From assembly GCA_900088475.1 (NCBI GenBank), contig FLMG01003436.1:1-62179 (forward strand): DNA of 62,179 nt. Direction: 5' to 3'. Source of the DNA: Hyphochytrium catenoides (Eukaryota; Sar; Hyphochytriomycetes; Hyphochytriales; Hyphochytriaceae). Position 1 is the stretch's first letter. Each line of letters begins with the position of its first letter. Below the pieces are notes generated by a model, which was not told the origin of the DNA, did not search any database, and saw only the letters and a program-made list of their open reading frames with translations. Made by a program: the position numbers and the translations under genes. Positions 24,201 to 35,740 of the stretch are shown piece by piece.

Positions 24201-26476
24201 CCGCCATATCTTCAACTTTAACTGGCATGTGCACTTTCTTCTCTGGTTCAGAATAACCCGTACCTGCTAAGATTGCATATTGTCTTCAGAATCATGAGGC
24301 GGACCTCCAGAGTGATGCCTGGGCCAAGACGTGAGAGCAGCTCCAGTGCGGCAGCGAGAAGCTCCTCCAGCTCGAACGAGGACGAGCCGCCGCACGTCAG
24401 GTTGTGAAGGAAGGCGGTGGCGGTTCCAATATCCTCCTAAATATAGAGAGGTAGAAGGAAGAAGATAAGGTGTCAGAGTGGTCAGTTATATAAATAAGGC
24501 AGGTGGGCTTAAACGTGGATGAGTCGGTGCCGCCTCTCTCTCGTCTGCTGTCTGTCCTGATATCTCTTAGGCTCCATCTGATTCTTCTCCCTCTCTCACC
24601 TTCGGTACGGTAGAGAGAATTGGCCTCAGCACATTCTCTCTCAGTAAGACTCCCTCGTATCCGAAGACCTTGCTCATGTTATAAAAGGCGCTTGTGCAAC
24701 AATAGCGGATCTTTCTGTTGGAAGGAGGCGAACGAAGAAGGGAAAGGAGGCTCTGAATGGCAGAGGAGTCTTGCAGTATCTTGAGGCAGGTGGAGGAGTT
24801 CAGCGAGAAAGAGTAGAAGGCTACTGCCACGTTTGTCCTGATGGTGAGGTCCTTGCTCGCTGCCAGTTTGATGAGCGCCTGCCAACATCGGGAACAGAAT
24901 GGAGAGAAGCCAACGCGTGAGCGAGGGTAGTAGAAAGAGATATCTGCTAGAAATAAGAATAGAACAGAGTGAAGGCAATTGGGACCTTTTAAGCGGTACG
25001 GAACGGTGGCGCTTGCTACACCTTCAGAGGTTAAAGTTCGAGCTCTTTGATGGACGTAAGATAATAGAAATAAAGAGCAGAGCCTAGACTATAGTAGGCA
25101 TTTAGACTTCTGCCGGAAGATTGGTTAGACAAAGAAGGAAACAATGCAGCCTAGGAGTGAGGGCTTGTGATAAAGAAGACAAAAAGACAACGATTTATCA
25201 CCTGAATCCCTCCGCTTTCTGATATGCGTTCAGTGGTAGCATCCTGTGACGCTAGAATAGCAAGGACAGTCGCTGGATTAGGCCTTCCCTTCCTGTTGAT
25301 AAGGCTCATTCCCTTATGAAGTTCCCCTTCCCCTGCCTCCTCCTCCTCTTCTCTTTCTTGTTTCTCTGGTGAGGGAGCTGTGTTTGTTCCTCCCGGTATG
25401 CCGGAACCTAGGAGCTTCGTGAGTCCTCGATCTGTCTCATTGGTGGCGAACCTAGAAAGGTAGAGCAGGCCTCCGTTCTTTTCAGAGGACTTTTGTCCAA
25501 AGAGGTCGCCCTTATACTCCTTGAATATGCCTCTGGAGGAAGGAAACCGGGACCAGAGGAGAGCATCGTCAGCTAATGAGCAAGCTGAAGTCTAGCGAAG
25601 AGAGACTCCCACCCTCATAAAGGTTAGGAAACTATAGGCAAGATCTAGTGGGGAAAAGGACTGGCGGCAGAATTGAACGTTCGGCAAGAGATGGGAGACG
25701 GTAGTCCGGGGGAGGAGGGGAGAAAGAAGGGCTATGACAGAGTCAACCTAGAGATCAAGAGGCGAAGTAAGAACTACCGCTGAGCGTGATGAGGAAAGGA
25801 ACAGATCAACGGCCGAAGGGAATGAAGGAATAGTTGCCGTTTTAGGAGCTCGGACAGTCAATGTTCAAAGAAGTCTTCTTCGGAGTGTCCTCTGTACTAG
25901 AAGCCTTTTTTGTCCTCAGGACTCTCTCTCAATCTCTACGTACTTGTATGACTTGTCAGGATCCACCTTTAACGCCATTGCCGCGGCAACATCCGCCAGC
26001 TGTGCAGCTGGTTGCCTTGCTTTCAGGACTTTTTTCCTCAAGTGTTCAATGTGGTCATAGCCAACCACTGCTTTCGATCCGGCTCCTCCTCCTTCTTCGG
26101 TATCCTTCTCGCTTTCAGCGGACTTGTCTCCTCCTCCTCCTCCTCCGCCTATTCCTCCTTTCTTCAGGGCATTCAGCGTCATGCTTGAGCGGGAAGAGGA
26201 CGTCATCGAGGATCTTGTTCCTCGATTGCTGAAGGTTCTCCTTGATGCCAGAAGAAGGCGAGAAGAGCGAGAGCGGGAGGTGAGATTGCCTGCTCCTCCT
26301 TCACCTCCATCTCCTGCCTCCTCTGTTATAGCGGAGGCGGCATTTTTCTCGATATTTTTCTTCTTCAAGTTATTGGCCGCCCTCAAGGCCCGAACGGCCT
26401 GACTCGCCTCAGAACTTATGAGTGCGGTCTGCCGACGGCCAGGAGTTCTCTCGGTGGTCCGGCCCCTGGGATTCAT
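15282..26476 (-). CDS. Giant armadillo/HEAT-repeat protein, ~2,264 residues
   Basis: Probable solenoid scaffold; specific role unknown. Twenty-four exons from 26476 to 15282: 26476-25944, 25532-25202, 24878-24600, 24436-24264, 24080-23936, 23681-23549, 23355-23211, 23120-23053, 22798-22684, 22456-22369, 22076-21410, 21364-21087, 20957-20881, 20778-20616, 20320-20059, 19857-19245, 19095-18689, 18444-18243, 18075-18004, 17805-17595, 17473-17171, 17089-16970, 16783-16681, 16588-15282. All junctions keep frame; the end of exon 8 (weak donor) is uncertain. The N-terminal ~180 residues are basic and low-complexity with a Gly run. Residues ~190-1,700 hold repeated ARM-type helices (for example AVAFYSFSLNSSTCLKIL, ICAVSFCNLALNPRTRGEV, VLGILANLS-type turns). 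The last ~500 residues are Ser/Pro/Glu-rich and disordered. No membrane or enzyme domain. Exons could belong to two adjacent genes, but I see no internal start or stop forcing that. Confidence 0.8.
22303..22335. repeat. Short tandem duplication (18-nt period)
   Basis: The 15-mer gcagttcaggccaca occurs at 22303-22317 and again at 22321-22335, inside intron 10 of the ARM-repeat gene. It is probably a local duplication. Confidence 0.85.
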
Positions 26477-28078
26477 GCTTCCTGGTTCCTAGGGAGAAGT
26501 CCAGGTAGACAGGGCTCTTATAGTCTACTGTTCTGGAACCAGCCCTTCTCCCTAACCTAGCTTTAAATTTCTCTGCTCATCAATCCCGTCTTTGAATCTC
26601 TTTCCACATGCACCAGGTGCTAACAGAAAGAAGATCCGCGGCGTGACAGTGTGGCAACAGTATCATCCAACCGAGTGCATCAGCTACATAGATGCCTTTA
26701 GTTTACCGTGCGATACTTCTACGAACAACCGATTGCATCAAGGGACCAAACCCAAACATGTTAGGAGAGTCGGAATCTGGGCAAAAGAACTGGTATTGCT
26801 GAGGGTGCTACGCATGCAATCCCTCCATCCAGAGTTCCCTGCCTCTTGGTCCTCTTCTTTGATACCCATAGGGAGACCAAGGCTTGTCTTCTTCCCTCAG
26901 CCATCTTCCCCTCTCGCCGTCTGCTTGTCCGTCCGTCCAGAGTCCTCTTCTAACATTGCCTATTATCGCGATCGCTCTATCTGCTAGTGCTTGTCGCACT
27001 ATTGTGGTGGGTCCCTCGCTCTCTGGCTTGCTCATTCCCTCGCTCCCTGCTCTGTACCTCTGTCTGTCTCTTGGCTCCACACTCCCTTCCCTGCATCCAA
27101 AGCTCTCTCGCTCTCTCACTGGCGGTGCGGCAGCGGCAGGAGAACCAGCTCGCAAGCCTCACACGGAGAACAGAAATGTAACGTCCCCAGCACCCCACTT
27201 ACCCCACCCATTTTGCTATGACAAATCCGATTACCTTTATTTGTGACACTACCAATAAAGTCTTTGCTTATCCCTAACAAGAGGAAACTCATCCAGAGCT
27301 CCTCCCGTAGTGCACGTCGTAGCAATCGTTACATCCTTGTTCATATCATTGCTACTTGCGTATATGGACCACCGATGGAGTGGAATTGTTATTATATATT
27401 GTGAGCTGGAGGAGGTCCTCAGAAGGGTGATTCTTGAGTGGAGGTGATCTATGGTCTCCTCCCACTTCAAGCTCCCTCTAACTCTCTTCCTGGCTCTCTC
27501 TCTCTCCCTCTCTGGCTCTGGCTCTCTCTGTCTCTGTCTCTGTCTCTCTCTGTCTCTCTCTCTCTCTCTCCAGCTTCTGCAGATGATGGATTCTTGGCCT
27601 CAGGAGCGACAGCGTGACAGAACGAGAGGAGGAAATGAGCGGGAGCCAGGGCCCAAGACCAGCCAGCAGCACGTTATAAAGGAATGCATCAGTAGGCTAG
27701 GCGGACGAAGTGAGGAGGACAACGCAGGGGAAGGCTCTTCTCTCTTCTGTCCCCGGCTAGGCCACTATTAGGTAGTGGCGGCCTGATAGCGAAGGAATAA
27801 AGGAAAGAAAGAGGAACCTGATCAGAAGGGTTCGAACGGGAAGATGGCGTCAGAGGTCGTAAGCACAGCATAACTGGCGTGCCTCCCAATGGTTTAAACC
27901 TTCTTGAGAAGCGTGCCTCTGCGGCACTCGCTCTAGCGAACGCTTTGCGTCAGGTCAACTCTAAATTATGGCTCGTCTGCGGCAGTTCTCCAGGAGATGC
28001 GGCAGAAAGTGACCCAAGATGACGTAGTCTCAGCAAGGTTCGGCTTGGTCTAGTTGACCCAGACCCTACTCTCTAAAA
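26477..28078. promoter_or_regulatory. Divergent spacer, ARM-repeat gene / IQ-motif gene
   Basis: 1.6 kb between two start codons, containing both promoters. It is pyrimidine-rich on the plus strand, with the CT tract at 27482-27572 as the extreme. The open frames are composition-driven and carry no domain. No clear core promoter motif is visible. Confidence 0.5.
27482..27572. repeat. (CT)n-rich simple repeat
   Basis: About 90 nt of CT, CTGT and CTCC units on the plus strand, roughly 510 nt upstream of the IQ-motif gene and 1 kb upstream of the ARM-repeat gene. A second, weaker CT-rich stretch (28231-28280) lies in the first intron of the IQ-motif gene. Confidence 0.95.
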
Positions 28079-31000
28079 ATGGCTCTATCTGGATCAAAGA
28101 GTCCCACGCAGCGGCCACCAGGTGAGGAGGTGAAGCTAGCATGTTGAGCGATGCGCTGAGCGAGAACAGCTCCCTTAGAACACTCACGCAGCTTGACCCT
28201 TGGTGGTCTATCTATTCTTTCCTACGGCTCACTCCCTCTCTCTGTCTCTCGGTCTCTTTCTGTGGGTCTCTCTCTCTCCACCTAACTATCTTCTCTCCCT
28301 CTCTTCCTCCCCTGTTCTCAAAAGTCTCTCTCTTCTACTTTTTGTCTCTCTCGCTGTTGTTTGCACAAAAAACGTATTCTGCTCCTCGTCACTGCCCTCG
28401 CTAAATCTCCTCATTACCTTCCTCTCTCGGGATTACCTCAGAGCCTCCCAGCCCAAGCATCAGTCTAGCCCTTAAGAGCAAGAAGATTCCCTCCCCAGAG
28501 AAGCTGAAGCAGAAGGTTGAGGCCGCGAGGAAAGCAGTGCCAGAAGACTCACATTTTTGGGGGTTTTCTGTCTACTATTCGCCAGAGAGGGACGAGGTGA
28601 GAGAGAGAAGGCTGAGGGCATGGGCTTGAAGGTCTTCTTACCTAAACTTTTGCCTTAGCATGCTCGTTTGACCATCTTTTAGACAGACGTCCGTCCTGAT
28701 TTCAATCCACTCTCACCCCACTTGAAGAGCTTCCAAGCGTATTGACGATCTTTACCTGACAACCTTCTATAACCTAGCAACGCCGTCAGGCGGAGGAGGC
28801 GGAGAGGTTGGAGAACGCAAGGCTTCAGTCCGCAATAAAGGACAGAGAAAGGCTTCAGAGAGAGGCGAGGCAGAAAGAGCAGAGAGAGCAGGACGAGGTT
28901 GTTGGCCGTAGCTCTCCTATTCTCATTGCTATCGTTTTGACCCCGCAATCAATCTAATAGCATACGCCTGCACCTGCGTCTGCTTAACCTCGTCGTTCTC
29001 CTAATGTTCATTGGTCGTCCGATCTTGTGCCACGCCTTTTGAAACCACTTCCTTTCACACGTTAGGACTTCGAGAAATTTACCTATTATTGCACACGCTA
29101 TGGTCCATTGGATGCTCTACTCTTCAGCTGCACAGGCAGGCCAGGTGCAGGTGAGATGGCCTCTTGAGACTGAGTTCATCCCCACTTCCTCTCCCGGCCC
29201 AAAACTTGTCAGTTTTCTCTACTTTTCTTTAGTGACCTTTCACTTAGCTCAGCTAGCTTTCCTTTAGTGTACGAGCTGATGGTCTATCACTACGGCAAAA
29301 AGTTGCAGCTATGGGCGAAGGAAAGGCTACGCAGAGAGAGGTGAGACTGTCACTGATCCCATCAAATTGGCTTGCTTAGCTTGCCCAACTTTCGTCTTCT
29401 AGCTCCCCTGACCTTGGGAATTATGCTGGTTTTAACGTACATATCAGGGTGAAGCGCTGCCGAGCCGCTTCAGCACTCTATTGGCGTGGCATTGAGCAAG
29501 AAGCCTGTCACTTCTATCTTCGGCGCCATGCACTGGAGAGAAGAAGAGAGATCATATTACACAGAATGACACTGCAGAGACTTCATCCAATTTTTAGACT
29601 GTGGTCCTGCCTCTCCAAGAAGGCAAAGGGCTGCAAGAGAATCAGGGCAAGGTTGGTGGAAAACCTAGCTTACCGACTTCCTTCTCCTTCCAACTCCACC
29701 TTAGTTGGCTGGCTAAAATAGACCCTCTACGTACGTTGACTTAACCCATTGCTTAATTTCTGTTGCTCTGGGCCGGATGCAAGCTAGCTAGCGCGCCACT
29801 GGAACTGTGTCCTTCAATCTCTCTGCTCGAGTCGATTGTCCTTATTCATCTCTCCGACCTCTGCTCAATTGTTATCACCATTCCTTGGTGCTGCCCCTAT
29901 CTGCTGAGAATGTTTTGTCACGCTTATTATTCTCATCAGAGTGGACCATCGGGACTTGGAGAAGGCAATTCAAGGCATTAGAGAGGCATTGTCACAGAAA
30001 TTGATGAAGGTAAGCATCACTGGAGCTTGTTCTGACCTTCTCAATCCTGCCTCTTGCTAAGCTGTATCATGTTGTAGGAAGAGAAATCCTTCGTCTACGA
30101 TAAGAAGCGAATCATTCTTACGCCCATTCGCTGCTGGAAGAGGTACACTCTTGTCTCCAAGAAGGTATATTTTGATCCATGAGAATTTCCTTGCGCCTAC
30201 CTTGCCGCTTGCTCATCACTGGTGCAACTGACGTATTCAATGGAGTAGATAGCAAAGATGCGTTCGGTGTCCCTTAGTAAGAGGAAGCTAGAAATCTTGT
30301 CGAGATGGCACTCTTTTTTACTGCTTCAGCGGCTTGAGTACAGAGCAGCAGCCACTATCCAAAGAGTTCTTCGGGGCCGCAGAGTCCGACGCCATCTCAA
30401 GAAAATGAAGGCTGCAGGTACGCACTGGTTCTCTTTTTACTAATCTCGCTTGGATCTGCTCTTCTCCAGTAGACGCCATCGTCTCTTATTTGATCTATCT
30501 TGGGAGTCTCTTTGTCTTTCCTCCCTTGTATTCCTTCTTTCCTCGTTCTTCCATCGCATCTCTCTTGTATCACTTGTGTCTTTAGATTTGACATTGAGAT
30601 GAAGGACAGGATGATCCTTCCTACGTAGTGTTCTCGGCGCACTCCGCGTTCTCCCTTTCCGTGTCTAGTATCGTTTCAGGCATTTACCTCGCTTCATATG
30701 GATGTCCTCAGCTCTTACCATTCAGCGTGTCTACCGGGGACATCGAGTTCGGAGGAAAGTTAGAAAGCTTATTCAGGAGAAAGCTCTTGAGCTGGTCAGT
30801 TGAATGAGAGAGGAACAGGAGTTTGTGTGATACCCATGAAGCGGGCAAGACAGGGAAGCATGAACGGATGAAAAGGGAGGGAAAGGAAAGGACTGAGGAA
30901 GGAGGAATGGGTGAAGTGACCCTTCATTAACTCCCAGCATTGATTTCATTCCTCTCGCTTCAAACAGGAACAGTCGTACAATGCCCAGGCAGCGCAAACG

Positions 31001-32038
31001 AAGACAATGATAGAGGCGGAACAGGCGAGGGCAAAAAGGGAAGAGGTAACATGAGATCCTTTAGTTAAGAGTATGACTGGCCAGTTTCCGCTTCCATTGT
31101 GAACCTACGGGCCTTACCTCTCTTTTTGATAGCTTGTCAGAAGGCTGGCCTCATTTATTATTCGCCCTATGTTGCCGTTCTGCTCTCTTCTGCAAGGCTG
31201 CTGTCCAGGCTGCGGGCCAGAAGCGTCGCCAACAGGTGATCCAAATGGCAGGGCAGAAGTTGCTATCGAACCCAGTGAAGGCGGCAATAAAAGCGAGAAT
31301 GAAGAAGCTAGAGCAAGACACAGGTAGCACTCAGACCTTTGCTTCCTTTTCCATCCTCCCGTGAAGGCATGACAACGTCTTGCCTAAAGCCTAAGCACAC
31401 TTTTCTGCCTCTCGTAGCTGGTAGTGTCACATTCTTTCGAACCGTGCATCTCGTAACCTTTTAGCGGCCGGGTGGCCCTTCATCTCCAGCGGTGGAGGTC
31501 TCCTCGGAAATTGTCTGTTTGTCTGTTCTTGATGATCCAATCTCATGCTGTCATGGCAATCTGTCTTGTGTCCCCCATCGTGCACAGTAGGCAAAAAGAT
31601 CCCTGCCGCTCAGCTTCTGCAGCAAGCTACTACGCAAGTCACTGAGGAAGAAGTGGCCAAGGCTGAGGAGAATGCGAGGGCCGAGTTCAGACGACAAGCT
31701 CCGCCTGCTGCCTCATGCAGGGACTGCGGTATGGCTATGGCCTTACAGGTACGGTCCGTGCCCTCTCCTTTCTCCCTTGCCCGTTTTTTAGTTATGGCAT
31801 TCGCCTGCCACGAACTGGATTCATACACATGAAGTTACTAGACGCCCTATTATCATCCCTCTGTATACCCTCTCCCTCCTTGCCTCTATTCACTCGCTGC
31901 TTGCTCAACCCACAGGAACAGCTACAGGCCCACAAGTGTGGGGAGCAGTCCAAAGATTTGGTTACGAGGTGGGAGAAGGAGCAGATGGCAAGAAGGGAAG
32001 AGCACCAACAGAGATTGAAGATGCTAAGAAAGCTGTAG
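28079..32038 (+). CDS. IQ-motif coiled-coil protein with C-terminal CxxC/HxxxC site
   Basis: Likely calmodulin- or centrin-binding structural protein; partner unknown. Exons: 28079-28121, 28442-28596, 28778-28897, 29066-29144, 29268-29340, 29448-29651, 29940-30009, 30078-30164, 30249-30417, then 30679-30794, 30968-31045, 31197-31323, 31588-31748, 31916-32038. A first IQ motif (AATIQRVLRGRRVRR) ends the exon at 30417 and a second (ALTIQRVYRGHRVRRKVRK) fills the next exon. Between them the GT-AG junction does not hold the frame, so a small exon between 30418 and 30678 is probably missing from my model. Earlier exons are Arg/Lys/Glu-rich helix. The C-terminus has CRDCG followed, across an intron, by HKCGEQ, spaced like a zinc-binding knuckle. 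About 500 residues. The domain set resembles ciliary and cytoskeletal IQ proteins, but no specific family was recognised. Confidence 0.8.
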
Positions 32039-33179
32039 AGGGACTAGTCAACATGACGTAAAGCGAGGCAATGCGGAATGGAGGTCTCGCATGAGTGAAA
32101 TCGGATCTACTTATCCCAGGGCTGCAAGTCCGCGCCAGGACGGAAGAGCAAAGGTCCTCAGTCTTCCATGGCCTTAGCAACAGATTCTTATAAGACTTTG
32201 TCTGAAGCAACTGGACATCGCCTGCCTTTGCCAAAGGTGCTGGTCTGGGGCCACAGACCTATTTATGGTAATACAATCCGCTGAAAGCAACGCAATAAAC
32301 TGCTGCCTAAGCCTAGTCTCAGACTGCATAAGGGTGGACTTATAGGCTAGTAGACAATGGCGGACACCGCTGCAACTAAGCGAGGCTAGGGATAGTCCGC
32401 AGTACGATTCAAGGGGAATCAGGGTGACAGGGATGGTTACACTTGCGATTGCTTAAAACTGACCAGCTTGCCACTGTGGAGTGAAGAGAGTATCATTCAG
32501 TCTTAAATTTGGCTTCAGGAAGCTACTCGAACTTCAACCCTTTTAATGAAGAATCTTTTGCTCAAGGATATGGTGAACTAGGGCATGGTAATCTCTTTCC
32601 TTCTCTCGGCTAGGACTAGCAGACTTTATTCTTGGGGTCACCTGATACTCAAGTGAGTTCAGACCCACCGTCAGCTGTAACAGGAACCACATATCGCTTT
32701 CCTGACATCACGGAGAAAGGCCAATGTTAGCTTACGATGGCAAACAAACAAAGAGTCTGGAGGTGCCAAAGGGCCCATTAAGTGTCCGAACAGCTTGAAG
32801 ATCATAATCATAAATGAGCACTTGCGGTACAGGGACATAATTTAAATATAAAACGGCATGAAAGTAAGATCACTCCCGAATTGAGAAGAAGCACAGCCCG
32901 GACAACACGTAGCGAGGCAAATGATGTATAACAGGGGAACCGGAGACCAGGCTGTAACTATAGAGGAATCTGGGAATATGTGGAGGGTAAGGACGAGAAA
33001 GCAGGGATAAAACCTTCTCCCAAGCATAGAAAAACAAGCGCAGCTCTGAATTAACAGAGCCGCTGGCTATGCAGAAGATAGCAGCCTCCTCAAAAGCTAA
33101 GCGTATGTTCAGCTCGTCGGGCTTTGAGCTACCTACTAAGGACCAACCCGGTCTGGGAGGGGGGAGCAAGAGATCAGTC
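32039..33179. other. Convergent 3' spacer, IQ-motif gene / membrane protein gene
   Basis: 1.1 kb between facing stops. An AATAAA at 32294-32299 lies 256 nt past the IQ-gene stop and could be its polyadenylation signal. On the minus strand, 33169-32870 is open for about 100 residues (including NIRLAFEEAAIFC) and lies just downstream of the membrane protein's stop. It could be an alternative last exon of that gene. Confidence 0.45.
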
Positions 33180-35740
33180 TTACAAAAATAAAGGTAGAGG
33201 GGGAAGCAGCATCAAGGAAGTTATCTGGGAGCGCACATCTCTAAAAAGAAGAGCCCAAGCTTACCCTGGTTGTGAAGAGTTCCAATAGCTCTCAAAAACT
33301 CCAGCTGCCAATTGAGCATCCGAAGCAAGCTTCAAAGTTCCTGTCCAGAACGAGAGAGGTTAAAATGAAACGTCACCTCTTGCAAGCTCCACTTGGCTCA
33401 GTTCGGAACGCCTGGCAAGATTCACTCTGAAGGTCCCTGTGCTATTTTCCCATTCCTCCTTACTTAATTCGACCCCTAAATATAAGCCTCGGCAAGTTGC
33501 CTTTTTGACTTAGCGTGTAAGTTTTATGATCGCCTCTTTGTACCTTTTGGAGGGGCAGGTTTCACGTCTTTGCTCTGCTTCTTTAAATGCCTTTCAGGGC
33601 TGGTAACACTGATGCCATTATTGTTTGTGGCAGGCTTGAGACTAGGAAGCTGGCGCCGTGTGGCATCCTCCCTAAGGGTCACAAATGTCACATATAGGAG
33701 GCTGAAGAACAACCCCTTAAGCTGGCGATACCAGAAGTCTCAGTACTGGGTAGGTCTATCTGAAGGAGCCAACATAAGGAGTAACATGCGTATTGCCAAG
33801 AGTAGGGGGACCGACGTACTCTGCTGGAGGCATCGTAGTTACGGACTTCAAATCTGCCCTCGTTGTATCAGTTTTTATCGTATCTTCCTGTGACCTGTGA
33901 GGTACCGAAAGCTGAAATTCTCCTGTTGCTTCATCTTTAATAATTGCTTGCTTCTCTTCCGGTCTGCCTTTCTCTCCCTTACTAGTTATACCCTTAGACG
34001 GTTTGGAGGAAGACAGCTTGCCTCCACCTCTTGGTGTAGCGAGAAAAAGGCTTGAAAGTAGCAGTCTTGTGCCACCCAGTCGCTTACGCGTGATAAACAC
34101 CACGCTGGACAGGAGGGCTAGACCGAGCAGAAGTAGTAGCAGGATCACCTCTATAGAGAGCAATATCAAGAGGGCACAAGCAAACAAGACAGGCAGGTGT
34201 ATTAGCGAAAGAAGACGTAAGGCTATGCAACAGAAAAGATGGGAAGTGTCAGACGTGTTGAAGAGCCTAAAGGTTAACTCGGATAACCAGCGTCATCAAC
34301 AAGAGGTACTAGTAACAGCTACGCAGTATCTCAACAATTCACGTCAGAGGTCAAAGAAATGGTAGAAGAAGACGGAGAGAGGTACCCGGCGAGGCCTCTC
34401 CTTCTTCAATATCTGTGCTGGATAAAGCCAAGGCTGTCCTAATCATTTCTTCAGTGCCATCGGGTCGGATCCGCGATACTCTCTCCCGTTCGGCACCGGT
34501 AACCACCTCCAGACTGATTTCTGATGCACTGGCTGCGCTTGCTGCAAACTTTACTACGCTAGTGTATTTCTTCCCATCACGCAGGAGAGAGGGGTCCAAC
34601 CGGATGTAACAGGACAGAGAACTCTCTGGAGAGAGGAGCAGAGGTAGAATATGATTACAGCTAAAGCTAAGCCAGGACACAGTCGGCCTTGCGCCGATGG
34701 GCGCGTCGTCGACCTCTTCCCAGGAATGGAAAAGGGTCAGAGTTTCGCTGCCGCTATTATAGAGCTTCACAGCCACCACTTTTTCTCGGCTCTCTCTTGT
34801 CAAGTCAACACTAACCGATCGAGCGTCAAAAGATAACTCCCCTGAGCACACAATAACGAACGACGAATCAGCCACGGAGAGGACACGTAAGCCATACTTC
34901 CACTTAGATGAATGTGCGGAGAGAGGCATAGCCTTTCAAAGTCTCATCCAACAGAAGGAAAAGCGTTTTTAAAAAAGAGAAAGGGACAGGAGGCTCTGAG
35001 AAGAGGGTCAAATCTCCTGGATCATGGAGCTCAAAGAGGATCGGCTTACCAGCAGCAAAGAAATTAGACGACAGATAAGGCCATAACAAGACTGATATAG
35101 ATTGGTGTTCGTCATCACATCCCTCACCTAGCGCCAAGCCGTTCTTTGACTTCGTTTTCAGTACCGCGGTTGAGGGCTTCCAAGTTCTGCTGAGGTATTT
35201 CCATGACCGGCTTCGACGGGCTGCAGAAAGCTGAGCAACGATAGACTCAAAGTTCTTCCGCACGTCGCGCTCCGAGCTAAAGGGTCCTATGCCCATGAAG
35301 GCTAGGGTACCATGATCCTGGGGTGAGAGGTTATAGATTTTTATCCTGTCGGTCTTGAGCTCAAGAGTAGAAGCGATATCGGTGGAGAGCGTCTCGAGAA
35401 ACTCACGCCGCCGACTCGGAGCTACCAAGCCACCGTATGGGAGGTCCAGCAGCAACGATATCTGGCCCAGATAGTACCTCAAGGAGCCATCATCACCTGT
35501 TATATCAGCCTGAGAACGATCCTGCCCAATGACGTGATCATCAAAGCGCGTGACGTCTTTGATGTCCAGACCTCTTAGAGAAGTCTGAGCCTCCCCGGTA
35601 GCAGGCGGAGCAAACTGTAACCCCCAACCATCGGAGACATCCGAGGTATAAGCGTGGACCAGTTGTCCTAACAGGACTACGGTTGCGATCCTGACAAAAA
35701 TCGAGAACAGCACTCTACATTCTCTCTTTGTGCGCATCAT
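33180..35740 (-). CDS. Type I membrane protein with Ig-like (MSP/ASH-like) luminal region, unknown function
   Basis: No named family recognised. Seven exons keep frame: 35740-35050, 34841-34386, 34222-33820, 33671-33544, 33475-33377, 33340-33265, 33240-33180; 637 residues. A signal peptide (FVRIATVVLLGQLVHA, ending near 30) is followed by a luminal region of about 350 residues. In the second exon, ELSFDARSVSVDLTRE and VKLYNSGSETLTLF have the alternating beta-strand pattern of MSP/ASH immunoglobulin-like domains. A long hydrophobic block (about 384-425) contains the membrane helix, perhaps a hairpin since a Glu interrupts it, and is followed by a stop-transfer ITRKR. The cytosolic tail of ~210 residues is Ser/Lys/Pro-rich. 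The exon 1/2 junction was chosen because it bridges an otherwise abrupt frame change at 34904-34929. The third exon's end could also be an earlier donor. The last exon is short and less certain. Confidence 0.72.

Noticed and set aside
27451-27771. Leu/Ser/Cys-rich plus-strand frame over the CT tract
   Set aside because: Same cause: repeat-driven translation with no supporting features.
27822-27850. tRNA-like T-loop sequence (gggttcgaacgg)
   Set aside because: No matching acceptor stem, D arm or anticodon arm can be drawn upstream.
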